From positions 2,079,001 to 2,143,000 of the forward strand of contig NZ_CP141595.1 in the NCBI RefSeq assembly GCF_035590735.1: DNA of 64,000 nt, read 5' to 3'. The notes beneath the pieces were generated by a model. That model saw only the letters and a list, made by a program, of their open reading frames with translations. It ran no database searches and was not told the DNA's origin. Positions 10,254 to 17,794 of the stretch are shown in pieces. Source of the stretch: Rossellomorea aquimaris (GTDB lineage: Bacteria > Bacillota > Bacilli > Bacillales > Bacillaceae_B). Every line of letters begins with the position of its first letter. Within the stretch, counting starts at the first letter, position 1. The translations under genes were made by a program, and so were the position numbers.

Positions 10254-10430
10254 TTAGCTCATTTGAGGTGAGCACTTTTTTATGTATAGGGAGTTGTAGC
10301 TATTTAACAGACGATCAAGTTCCTGACTAAATTGAATAGCTTGAGGTGACGTGAGTCCATTTTCAGCAACAATATCAATTAATTGAGCACGCTTTTTTTC
10401 AATTCGTTCGAGAAGCTCTTTTTTAGACAC
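10254..10430 (-). CDS. Spo0E-like Spo0A~P phosphatase (YnzD-like)
   Basis: A 58-residue reading frame from GTG at 10430 to TAA at 10254, with an AAAGGAAA ribosome binding site. It begins VSKKELLERIEKKRAQL and contains the Spo0E-family signature SQELDRLLNSY. Members of this family dephosphorylate Spo0A~P and so hold back sporulation; they are short helical hairpins. In B. subtilis the family member ynzD lies at the same place between yneF and ccdA, which supports the call. The gene is transcribed against its neighbours, and is easily missed because of its size and GTG start. Confidence 0.85.
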   Translation of the reverse strand: MSKKELLERIEKKRAQLIDIVAENGLTSPQAIQFSQELDRLLNSYNSLYIKKCSPQMS

Positions 10431-10696
10431 GGCTGTTTCCTTTCTTTTGTATGTCCTTACAAACGGAATACAAAACTAGTAATAACTGTAACTTTTTATT
10501 AGTATAACGAAAATTGAACTGTTTTTCAAAACAAAATTATTGGTTTTATAAAAAAGAAAAGAGAGTTTAACACATTTGAAAAAGTAAATTGTGCATGTAA
10601 TATAATGGTCACAAATCTTTCACACAAACATTCCTCATAGAATCCGGTTTTGTTTGATAGAATAGATATATATACTGAAATGTAGGAGTTGTAAAA

Positions 10697-11404
10697 ATGT
10701 CTGACATTAATATTTTCTTAGCCTTTGGAGCAGGTTTCCTTAGCTTCATCTCTCCATGCTGCCTTCCATTATATCCCGCTTTTCTTTCTTATATAACAGG
10801 AATGAGTGTGAATGAGCTCAAAACAGATAATGCAATGCTTCAAAGAAGAAGTTTATTACATACGTTATTTTTCTTAGTCGGTTTCTCGGCAATCTTTATC
10901 GCCATCGGTTTTGGTACTTCCCTTATCGGAAACTTCTTTTTAGATTATAAAGATCTCATTCGTCAGCTTGGTGCTATCTTCATTGTCATATTTGGATTGG
11001 TGGTCATCGGCGTATTCACACCGGAAACATTGATGAAGGACCGTCGCATTGAATTCAAGAATAGGCCGGCAGGCTTTTTTGGCTCCGTATTAATCGGAAT
11101 GGCATTCGCTGCCGGCTGGACACCATGTACCGGGCCGATTCTTGCTTCCGTTCTGGCTCTTGCCGCCTCTAATCCAGGTTCGGGCGTCATATATATGACA
11201 GCTTACGTATTAGGGTTTGCCATTCCGTTTTTCATTCTGTCATTCTTTATCGGAAGAATGCAATGGATCAGAAAAAACAGTGGAAAGATTGTAAAGGTAG
11301 GAGGATATGTGATGATTGTGGTAGGAATCATGCTATTCTTTGATTGGATGACCGTCATTCTAGCTTACCTTACTTCGGTATTTGGAGGATTCACTGGGTT
11401 TTAA
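10697..11404 (+). CDS. ccdA: Cytochrome c biogenesis thiol-disulfide transporter CcdA
   Basis: A 235-residue integral membrane protein of the CcdA/DsbD family with about six helices. Two conserved cysteines lie in the first and fourth membrane segments ([14 protein letters not shown] and [14 protein letters not shown]); they relay electrons from cytoplasmic thioredoxin across the membrane to the apocytochrome c reductase ResA and to the spore protein StoA. An AGGAG site is upstream of ATG 10697. It heads the ccdA-ccdB-ccdC set, in the order known from B. subtilis. Confidence 0.95.
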   Translation: MSDINIFLAFGAGFLSFISPCCLPLYPAFLSYITGMSVNELKTDNAMLQRRSLLHTLFFLVGFSAIFIAIGFGTSLIGNFFLDYKDLIRQLGAIFIVIFGLVVIGVFTPETLMKDRRIEFKNRPAGFFGSVLIGMAFAAGWTPCTGPILASVLALAASNPGSGVIYMTAYVLGFAIPFFILSFFIGRMQWIRKNSGKIVKVGGYVMIVVGIMLFFDWMTVILAYLTSVFGGFTGF

Positions 11405-11524
11405 ACCAATAAAATAATAGAATAGAATATACAGTTCATTACGCTTTATGGTATAGTTTAAATGGATGAATTAGGAAATCAGATTCAATAGACATCGGGT
11501 AGTGAATACGAGGAGGAAACATCT

Positions 11525-11884
11525 GTGGCAACGATACTTGTAGTGGATGATGCGAAATTTATGAGAATGACTCTTGGAAGCATGCTTTCCTCTGGCGGTC
11601 ACGAAGTCGTAGGTGAAGCAGAAAATGGACTTATCGCCGTAGAAAAATATCGTGAGCTTCAGCCGGATTTGGTGACAATGGACATCACGATGCCCGAGCT
11701 GGATGGAATAGAAGCGGTTAGAAGAATTTTATCCGAGTTCCCCCAAGCTAAAGTAATTATGTGTTCAGCTATGGGTCAACAAAAGGTAGTGGTGGAAGCC
11801 ATTGAAGCGGGAGCGAAGGACTTTATTGTGAAACCCTTTGACGAAGTACGGGTAGATGAAGCCATCAAAAGAGTTTTAGGGTGA
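11525..11884 (+). CDS. ccdB: CcdB (YneI), stand-alone CheY-like receiver
   Basis: A 119-residue single receiver domain with the acidic pair DD (residues 8-9), the phospho-acceptor in LVTMDITMPELDG, the conserved Ser/Thr in VIMCSAMGQ and the lysine in FIVKPFDE. It has no output domain. In B. subtilis it sits between ccdA and ccdC but is not required for cytochrome c maturation; its partner kinase is unknown. The GTG start at 11525 has a GAGGAGG site 8-9 bp upstream. A terminator follows. Confidence 0.92.
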   Translation: MATILVVDDAKFMRMTLGSMLSSGGHEVVGEAENGLIAVEKYRELQPDLVTMDITMPELDGIEAVRRILSEFPQAKVIMCSAMGQQKVVVEAIEAGAKDFIVKPFDEVRVDEAIKRVLG

Positions 11885-11890
11885 TAAATC

Positions 11891-11929
11891 AAAAGAGAGG
11901 TTAAGGTTCTATTCAACCTCTCTTTTTTT
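11891..11929 (+). terminator. Terminator after ccdB
   Basis: Stem AAGAGAGGTT / AACCTCTCTT (11893-11902 with 11915-11924) with a T tract. Confidence 0.88.
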
Positions 11930-12006
11930 GTGTTTTCGTTTTCCTCTCATTTGGGCTATAATAGGGAAAGGTATGAAAGTAGAAAATAAAAGGATGATGA
12001 TGGTTT

Positions 12007-12486
12007 ATGATGATTGCTTCATCCATTGTTGCGATTTGCATGGGTTTTATGGTGATATTTATTAGAATGAAGGCTCAGAAAAAGCCTGTTAGCAGCAAGA
12101 AGATTATCTTACCTCCTTTGTTTATGAGTACGGGTGCGTTAATGTTCTTATTTCCTGTTTTTCGAGTCACTTTAGGAGAGTTTCTAGAAGCGATCACCGT
12201 TGGAATGATCTTTTCTATATTGTTGATCAAGACTTCTAAATTCGAAATTCGTGATAATGATATTTATTTAAAACGTTCTAAAGCGTTCGCATTTATATTG
12301 ATTGGGCTCCTATTAATACGAATATTGGCCAAGTCCATTCTAAGTGCATCGATCGATTATGGTGAACTTAGTGGGATGTTCTGGATTCTTGCCTTTGGTA
12401 TGATTGTTCCGTGGAGGATCACCATGTATCTTCAATATAGAAAGCTGCAACAAGAGCAACAAGATTTAACAACGAATTCAATTTAA
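12007..12486 (+). CDS. ccdC: CcdC-family membrane protein (YneJ)
   Basis: A 159-residue membrane protein with four or five hydrophobic helices, of the CcdC/DUF1453 family. The position directly after ccdB is that of yneJ (ccdC) in B. subtilis. Reported mutants of ccdC in B. subtilis do not lose cytochrome c, so the role is open. Tandem ATG codons at 12007 and 12010 leave a one-residue uncertainty in the start. Terminator at 12498. Confidence 0.87.
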   Translation: MMIASSIVAICMGFMVIFIRMKAQKKPVSSKKIILPPLFMSTGALMFLFPVFRVTLGEFLEAITVGMIFSILLIKTSKFEIRDNDIYLKRSKAFAFILIGLLLIRILAKSILSASIDYGELSGMFWILAFGMIVPWRITMYLQYRKLQQEQQDLTTNSI

Positions 12487-12497
12487 TGCATTGGAAA

Positions 12498-12534
12498 AAA
12501 TAGCAGGGTGATTCCTATCACGCTGCTATTTTAT
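12498..12534 (+). terminator. Terminator after ccdC
   Basis: Stem AAATAGCAG-GTGAT / ATCAC-CTGCTATTT (each arm with small offsets) followed by a weak T tract. Confidence 0.75.
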
Positions 12535-12657
12535 TTGGGAATTTCTTCACAGGAGATTACAATTTCTTTACAAAGGAGACCAAAATGCTTACGGTTGAGG
12601 CATTTAGGGCAAAGAGAGAGATGAAGAAAATAACAAGAGATATTGGTGGGATAAGTT

Positions 12658-13137
12658 TTGTTTACACTAGCAGATATTTGGACGTTTTTTCTGGCATTCT
12701 TTCTAACACTGCCACTGGTCACCATCGTCCATGAAGCAGGTCATATCCTCGTTGCTCGCATATTTGGTGCAAAGATAAAATTTTGCATTGGAACCGGTAA
12801 GCATTTATTGAGCATTGGACCATTGGAAGTAAAGAGGATGTATTTTATGGAAGGTTGGTGTCAATATACAGAATTGAAGTATAATAAGGTGTGGGTTCAT
12901 GTACTTATTTACATTTCGGGAAGTTTATTTAACTTGCTTGCGATTTTAGCCATTAACTTCCTGATATTTGAAGGAGTCATTCCTGTTCATATCTTTTTCT
13001 ATCAATTTGTGTATTTCTCCGTTTATTTTATATTCTTTTCATTGTTTCCGTTTCGAAATGGAGAAGGGAAACCAAGTGATGGACAAGCGATACTTGACGT
13101 CATTAGATACGGTAAGGCAGAGGATCCCATTGATTAA
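12658..13137 (+). CDS. Putative M50-type site-2 protease-like membrane protein
   Basis: A 159-residue membrane protein with the zinc-metalloprotease motif HEAGH (H25-E26-xx-H29) in the first helix and a second candidate zinc-ligand region near the C-terminus (NGEGKPSDGQAIL), which resembles the NPDG/LDG motif of site-2 proteases. About four membrane helices are predicted. The TTG at 12658 is the only possible start, because an in-frame TAA lies at 12652; GGTGGG lies 7 bp upstream. There is no PDZ domain. Substrate unknown. It replaces the cotM-sspP-sspO part of the B. subtilis order. Confidence 0.72.
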   Translation: MFTLADIWTFFLAFFLTLPLVTIVHEAGHILVARIFGAKIKFCIGTGKHLLSIGPLEVKRMYFMEGWCQYTELKYNKVWVHVLIYISGSLFNLLAILAINFLIFEGVIPVHIFFYQFVYFSVYFIFFSLFPFRNGEGKPSDGQAILDVIRYGKAEDPID

Positions 13138-13142
13138 TCATA

Positions 13143-13178
13143 TAAAAAAGGTAAACGACTATCGTTTACCTTTTTTTG
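13143..13178. terminator. Bidirectional terminator between convergent genes
   Basis: AAAAAGGTAAACGA pairs with TCGTTTACCTTTTT around 13150-13175 and has A and T runs on both sides. It also contains the end of the minus-strand small gene 13159-13263. Confidence 0.8.
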
Positions 13179-13263
13179 CTTTCTTCCATTTATAAAACAA
13201 AAATGCCGCTCCTATAATAAAAATCAAATATAGCACAATCGGAATAATTAGTATCGATCCCAT
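13159..13263 (-). CDS. Small membrane protein, 34 residues
   Basis: ATG at 13263 to TAG at 13159, with a strong AGGAAGGAAATAGG leader. The product is one hydrophobic helix (IIPIVLYLIFIIGAAFLFYK) followed by a basic tail KWKKAKKGKR, typical of small bacterial membrane proteins. It is 19 bp downstream of the DUF2621 gene on the same strand, so it is probably co-transcribed. Function unknown. The good ribosome site and the clean topology support a real gene. Confidence 0.62.
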   Translation of the reverse strand: MGSILIIPIVLYLIFIIGAAFLFYKWKKAKKGKR

Positions 13264-13282
13264 CCTATTTCCTTCCTGTCAA

Positions 13283-13708
13283 CTAGAATAAATGTTCGTA
13301 AGGGGTTACATCTATTTGCATTTCGTTTAGTTTTTTTCGAAGAAACTTATGATCTCGTTTCGGAGTCGCCAGGATATATCCTCTAATGACTAATTCCTGA
13401 GTAATGGAAGAGGCTCTGTCTTTTAAAGCCAATTCTCCAATTTTACCCGCAATTTTTTGCTTCGCTACGTCTCTAAATAATTCTGGTACGGGTGTGACCA
13501 GCTCATTGAGCATTTTCTTTTCCTCATCACCCCATAAATGGATGGTTTCATTCACATAATGCTCTTCCCAGTCCAAATCGGATTTTCCATCCTCTTTAGG
13601 AAATCTCTTTAAGAATTTCCTGAACATAAAGAATCCACCAATAGCAAATGAAGCCACTAAAAATACGACCCAAAACAGTATGAAATATAAGAACCAACCT
13701 TCAAGCAT
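13283..13708 (-). CDS. DUF2621 membrane protein (YneK-like)
   Basis: A 141-residue protein with one N-terminal membrane helix (about 6-28, WFLYFILFWVVFLVASFAI) and a soluble part beginning FRKFLKRFPKEDGKSDLDW, characteristic of the DUF2621/YneK family found in Bacillaceae. YneK lies after yneJ in B. subtilis, matching its place here. AGGTGAAAGC precedes the start. Function unknown. Confidence 0.82.
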   Translation of the reverse strand: MLEGWFLYFILFWVVFLVASFAIGGFFMFRKFLKRFPKEDGKSDLDWEEHYVNETIHLWGDEEKKMLNELVTPVPELFRDVAKQKIAGKIGELALKDRASSITQELVIRGYILATPKRDHKFLRKKLNEMQIDVTPYEHLF

Positions 13709-13908
13709 GCTTTCACCTCAATTTTTCAAAAAGCGTATGTATCGTATTCATTATAGACAAGGGAAAAGCTTGTGACAAGAATATCGTCGTTTTTACAAAA
13801 GAAGTCTATACTGTTCTTAATTAGAAATGATATACTAATAAATAACAAATATCGCGAAAATTCTTTCTATTTCGATTCTCGTGCTTGTATGGATAGGGGG
13901 CTCACAGG

Positions 13909-15243
13909 ATGATATATAGAGGGAGAATAGTATCAGTGCTCATTGGACTTTTACTAGTCTTAACATGGGATTTTATTTATTACTTTGTTCTGCATTATCC
14001 AGTGGATTTGAAAGTAGATTTGGTGTTCACTCTATTGATTCTCTTTATCAGCTACTATATGGGGAAAAATTATGACACAAGCTATAAAACTTTAGCTGCC
14101 CTGCGAAAGAGTGAAGAGAGAGTGAAGCTTCTAAATGAAGAAATGCAGCATGTGCTCCAGAGTATCGATGAAGTTGTCTTTCATACCAATTCCAAAGGAG
14201 AGTTTCAATTTCTGAATCAATCCTGGGAAGACTACACGGGATATACGGTTAAAGAAAGTTTACATAAGAATGCACTTCATTTCATATCCCTACATGAACG
14301 TCATGAAATTCTTCGAATGGTAAGACAAAGCATAAGCTTGAAAAAGGAAAAAATGAAAATGGACTTCTCATATCAGAAGAGGGATGGACAGTATCGTTGG
14401 GGTGAAGTGAATGTTAAGTTAAACTACAATGAAAATGGTGAACTTCTTGGTACGGTAGGAACCATCTCAGACATTACTGAAAGAGTACATAATGAAGAAG
14501 AATTGATTGAAATGAATGAAACGTTAGCCATTGAATCTCAAAAACTATCTGTCGCCGGGCAATTAGCAGCCGGAATTGCACATGAGGTACGTAATCCCCT
14601 TACTTCGATCAACGGCTTCTTACAGTTATTAAGAGATGATGCCGATGAGAAGACGAAGGAATACTTAGGGATTGTCTTTTCTGAAATTAAGAGGATCGAA
14701 CTTGTGCTGAGCGAATTGTTGATTCTTGCAAAGCCGCAATCCGTTACATATAGACGAATCAATATTATTGAGACCCTTGATCATGTTGCGAAATTATTAA
14801 ATACTAATGCCATTTTATATAATATTGAAATCCAGACCGATTTTCAAGAAAGTGAGCTCCATATTCGTGGAGATGAAAATCAGCTGAAACAAGTATTTAT
14901 TAACTTACTTAAAAACGCCATAGAATCGATGCCTCATGGAGGAACGATTACGATAAGTGCAGACTTGTCCTCTTATAACAAGGTTCAATTAACCTTCAAA
15001 GATGAAGGAGTAGGCATGAAAAAAGAAACGCTGGATAAACTCGGAGAGCCTTTCTTCACAACGAAGACCAAGGGCACGGGCTTAGGCCTCACCATATGTC
15101 TAAGAATTCTTCGTGATCATGGAGCGGATATCAGGGTGCAAAGCGAGCAGGGAGAAGGAACCACCTTCCATATCTTGTTTGAAGCTGTTCAGGCTTCAGA
15201 GAGAAAAAGGAGGGAAACCTTACAAAACTTACAAAACCAATGA
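13909..15243 (+). CDS. PAS-domain sensor histidine kinase (sporulation-kinase type)
   Basis: A 444-residue membrane histidine kinase: two helices near the N-terminus (about 8-28 and 36-51), a PAS domain (about 80-192, with the PAC-like end GTVGTISDITER), a dimerisation/phospho-acceptor domain with H225 in AAGIAHEVRNPLTS, and a HATPase domain with an N-box (INLLKNAIESMPHGG), G1 (DEGVGMKKE) and G2 (TKGTGLGL). No response regulator is adjacent. The architecture resembles orphan kinases of the KinA-KinE group that feed the Spo0A phosphorelay; that role is an inference. GGGGG lies upstream of ATG 13909. Confidence 0.88.
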   Translation: MIYRGRIVSVLIGLLLVLTWDFIYYFVLHYPVDLKVDLVFTLLILFISYYMGKNYDTSYKTLAALRKSEERVKLLNEEMQHVLQSIDEVVFHTNSKGEFQFLNQSWEDYTGYTVKESLHKNALHFISLHERHEILRMVRQSISLKKEKMKMDFSYQKRDGQYRWGEVNVKLNYNENGELLGTVGTISDITERVHNEEELIEMNETLAIESQKLSVAGQLAAGIAHEVRNPLTSINGFLQLLRDDADEKTKEYLGIVFSEIKRIELVLSELLILAKPQSVTYRRINIIETLDHVAKLLNTNAILYNIEIQTDFQESELHIRGDENQLKQVFINLLKNAIESMPHGGTITISADLSSYNKVQLTFKDEGVGMKKETLDKLGEPFFTTKTKGTGLGLTICLRILRDHGADIRVQSEQGEGTTFHILFEAVQASERKRRETLQNLQNQ

Positions 15244-15294
15244 AATAAGAGCCTTTATGGATCGAACATAAGGGCTCTTCCGTGTGTGAAGATA

Positions 15295-15391
15295 TGGCGG
15301 GACTGCCTGGGAATCGAACCCAGCGGAGACGGCACGCGCCTCCCAAGAGGTTTTGAAGACCTAGGCAAGCACCAGCTCAACAATCAGCCCC
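15295..15391 (-). tRNA. selC: tRNA-Sec (anticodon UCA)
   Basis: Read on the minus strand, a 97-base tRNA starts GGGGCUGA, ends GCAGUCCCG-CCA with CCA encoded, and has a T arm CUGGG-UUCGAUU-CCCAG. The anticodon loop CUUCAAA is closed by AGGU/ACCU and presents UCA, which reads UGA. The acceptor arm is long (7 pairs plus an A-G at the eighth), the D stem is extended, and there is a long variable arm around GGGAGGC-GCGU-GCC. These are the hallmarks of selenocysteine tRNA. It is stand-alone; the matching elongation factor SelB is at 27160-29046. Confidence 0.9.
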
Positions 15392-15694
15392 GAGAATAAG
15401 TATATATATGTTATACCATGGAAGAAAAACTTGTACAAATGTTTTTAGAACCTATAGGTACCATTGACCTGTGTGTAAAGTATGATAATCAGATGGGAAA
15501 TAGGCTATATATTTAAAATATTTATAAGATTTAAACTTTGGAGAAATTAGAAAATACTTCTTTACCAGTCGATTCTCCCCGTGATAAGATACTTTTTGCC
15601 GGCTTATCATTAATTGAAGAAAGCGATTTCCTTTAGGAATTGCTTGCCTTCTATACTTGAACATGTTGATTGAGACAGAGAGGGGAAAACAAGT

Positions 15695-16222
15695 ATGAAA
15701 AAAGTATGGTTTTTAGGTCTGGGTCTATCTTTAGCATTGGTTGGATGTTCTGATTCAGGTTCTGACGTAGCTAAAAAAGAGGAAGCAACAAATGCAAAGG
15801 AAGAAAACGCAAATGTTGCTGGGGAGTTAATGGATTTTTATTTAAATTTAACAACAACCGTCAATGGTGTTGATATTGATCTTAATGGATATGAAGAAGC
15901 GATTGCAGGAGAAGAGCCTCCTGCAGGAGAAGAGTTGGAAAAAATGAAGGAAGCTGCTGCAGCATCAGCAACTGAATCTGCTAAAGCGGTAGAAAGCATG
16001 GAGATCCCTGGAGATCTTGGTGATCATAAAGATTCGGTGGAATCATTCAAATCGACCCTGACAGAATCATATAATATGAAAGCTGAAGCACTCTCTAAAG
16101 AGGGCGAAACAGATTTAACGGCAGCCAATGAAAAATTAAACGAAGCAGAAAATCAAATCAAAGAGATTCTTGATGAAGCAGGGTTAGTAAGCTCAAGCTT
16201 AATAAGTGATTTAAACGGATGA
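15695..16222 (+). CDS. Putative lipoprotein of unknown function
   Basis: A 175-residue protein with a signal peptide ending in the lipobox LALVGC (cysteine near residue 18), then an acidic, alanine- and glutamate-rich helical body (for example EELEKMKEAAAASATESAKA). It should be anchored to the outer face of the membrane. AGAGGGGAAAA precedes the ATG. I do not recognise a named family; the helical, low-complexity character suggests a coiled-coil or structural role. Monocistronic, with an imperfect terminator around 16231-16265. Confidence 0.8.
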   Translation: MKKVWFLGLGLSLALVGCSDSGSDVAKKEEATNAKEENANVAGELMDFYLNLTTTVNGVDIDLNGYEEAIAGEEPPAGEELEKMKEAAAASATESAKAVESMEIPGDLGDHKDSVESFKSTLTESYNMKAEALSKEGETDLTAANEKLNEAENQIKEILDEAGLVSSSLISDLNG

Positions 16223-16230
16223 TAAATTTA

Positions 16231-16266
16231 AAAAGCGATTCCATGAAATGGTGGATACGCTTTTTA
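16231..16266 (+). terminator. Imperfect terminator after the lipoprotein gene
   Basis: AAAAGCG and CGCTTTTT arms with an inner CCAT/ATGG pair and an internal bulge, followed by TATTTT. Confidence 0.5.
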
Positions 16267-16328
16267 TTTTCATATAGTCTCCTTTTTCTCTCTTTTTACC
16301 TATATAAAAGATGAGAGGAGGGAAAAGG

Positions 16329-16466
16329 ATGGAAACTATTATTTCATTCGTTTCTGAAGTAGGCTTTCCGATTGTTGTCACGATGTATCTCCTATATCGT
16401 ATTGAGACGAAACTGGATGCCGTGATCACGTCGATACAAACACTACCTCAGCAGTTAAAAGAATAA
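16329..16466 (+). CDS. YvrJ-family small protein
   Basis: A 45-residue protein from ATG 16329 (GAGGGAAAAGG ribosome site) to TAA 16466. It reads METIISFVSEVGFPIVVTMY and continues to LLYRIETKLDAVITSIQ: a short membrane helix with the GFPIVVTxYLL(Y)RIE signature of the YvrJ/UviB-like family, which is related to small phage or bacteriocin-associated holin-like proteins. It has no phage neighbours and is followed by a strong terminator, so it is an isolated gene. Function unknown. Confidence 0.8.
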   Translation: METIISFVSEVGFPIVVTMYLLYRIETKLDAVITSIQTLPQQLKE

Positions 16467-16469
16467 TAG

Positions 16470-16510
16470 AAAGGAGGCCACTCATTTCACATGAGTGGCC
16501 TCCTTTCCTT
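16470..16510 (+). terminator. Terminator after the YvrJ-family gene
   Basis: Perfect 16-bp stem (16470-16485 with 16491-16506) with a five-base loop. Confidence 0.88.
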
Positions 16511-16648
16511 TCTAATTATGGAAGTTCAATAATAGTTAAAGTGATATAGGAACGAATGTTCTAATAGGTGACATTTCCTTTCACGTATATCTTCTTAGTT
16601 TGATATAATTTAGGGAGATATTCAAAGACCGGAGAGGAGACAACAGCA

Positions 16649-17794
16649 GTGAAATTCATTCATACCGCCGATTGGCACTTAGGTAAACTGGTTCATGGCA
16701 TTTATATGACAGAAGAACAACGCTATATATTAGAGCAATTGATAGAACTAGTGAAAGAGGAGAAGCCTGATGCAGTGGTGATTGCAGGGGATCTTTATGA
16801 TCGATCCGTTCCTCCTACTGAAGCTGTAGAGTTATTGGATGAGGTGTTATTCCGGATTAATGTAGAGTTAAACACACCCATAGTGGCTGTATCAGGAAAT
16901 CATGATAGTGCAGAACGATTATCATTCGGTTCATCATGGTACAAGCATAGTCACTTTTACTTGAAAGGGAAGCTGACAAATGACTTTACTCCATTTACTA
17001 TTAATGGGGTTAATTTCCACTGCGTTCCCTACGCTGAGCCTGGTAATGTCAGACAAGCCCTTGAAGATGATTCTATCAATTCTCATCACGCTGCAATGGA
17101 AGCGATAGTGCAACGGATTGAAGAAAATATGAATCCCAATGAACCACATGTCTTTGTGGGTCATGCATTTGTGCTGGGTGGTAAAACCACAGATTCAGAG
17201 CGCACTCTTTCTGTTGGAGGATCTGGTTGTGTCGGTGCAGATGTGTTTAAGCCATTTCATTATACAGCCCTGGGGCATCTTCATAGTCCGGATGCAATTA
17301 AGCATGAAACGATTCGATATTCCGGATCTCTATTAAAATACTCATTTTCTGAAGCGAGTCAGCGAAAATCAGTGAGCATAGTAGAAATGGAAGGGGACGG
17401 ATCATTCCATTTACGAGAAAAAGAGCTTCAGCCGAAACAGGATATGAGAGAACTTCAGGGACTGATGGAAGAGCTTCTTGATCCCGCATTCTATCAATCC
17501 CAGAAAGTAGATGACTATTTAAAGATCACGTTACATGATGAAGGAACGTTAATCGATCCCATCAATCAATTGCGCCAAGTTTATCCTAACGTCCTTCATT
17601 TGGAGAGGAAAATGGATCTCACCGATGCAAAGAAGAAAAATACGTTCCGTGTACTAGAGGATAAGAAAAGGTCGGAGCTTGACTTGTTTAAAGAATTCTA
17701 CGGGGATATGACGACAGGTGAATTTTCCGATGAAAAGGTACAAGTCCTGCAGAACGTTATTGAACAAGCGAGAAAGGAGGTCGATCAAGCATGA
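16649..17794 (+). CDS. sbcD: DNA double-strand-break nuclease subunit SbcD
   Basis: A 381-residue Mre11-type phosphoesterase. Metal-binding motifs are all present: ADWHLGK at the start, VIAGDLYDRS, SGNHDS, GHAF and ALGHLHSPD. With SbcC it forms the complex that cuts hairpins and processes blocked DNA ends, which fits replication-fork and SOS repair. Translation begins at GTG 16649 behind GGAGAGGAG. The stop overlaps the sbcC start by four bases (ATGA), so the two subunits are translationally coupled. Confidence 0.97.
   Translation: MKFIHTADWHLGKLVHGIYMTEEQRYILEQLIELVKEEKPDAVVIAGDLYDRSVPPTEAVELLDEVLFRINVELNTPIVAVSGNHDSAERLSFGSSWYKHSHFYLKGKLTNDFTPFTINGVNFHCVPYAEPGNVRQALEDDSINSHHAAMEAIVQRIEENMNPNEPHVFVGHAFVLGGKTTDSERTLSVGGSGCVGADVFKPFHYTALGHLHSPDAIKHETIRYSGSLLKYSFSEASQRKSVSIVEMEGDGSFHLREKELQPKQDMRELQGLMEELLDPAFYQSQKVDDYLKITLHDEGTLIDPINQLRQVYPNVLHLERKMDLTDAKKKNTFRVLEDKKRSELDLFKEFYGDMTTGEFSDEKVQVLQNVIEQARKEVDQA

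Noticed and set aside
12531..12725. Minus-strand frame with a CPKC..C..C segment overlapping the ccdC terminator and the M50-like gene
   Set aside because: No start codon with a ribosome site, and the only ATG lies deep in the M50-like gene; it may be a chance frame or an old remnant.
16329..16466. YvrJ/UviB-like gene as part of a prophage or bacteriocin island
   Set aside because: No phage or bacteriocin genes nearby; it is an isolated gene between terminators.
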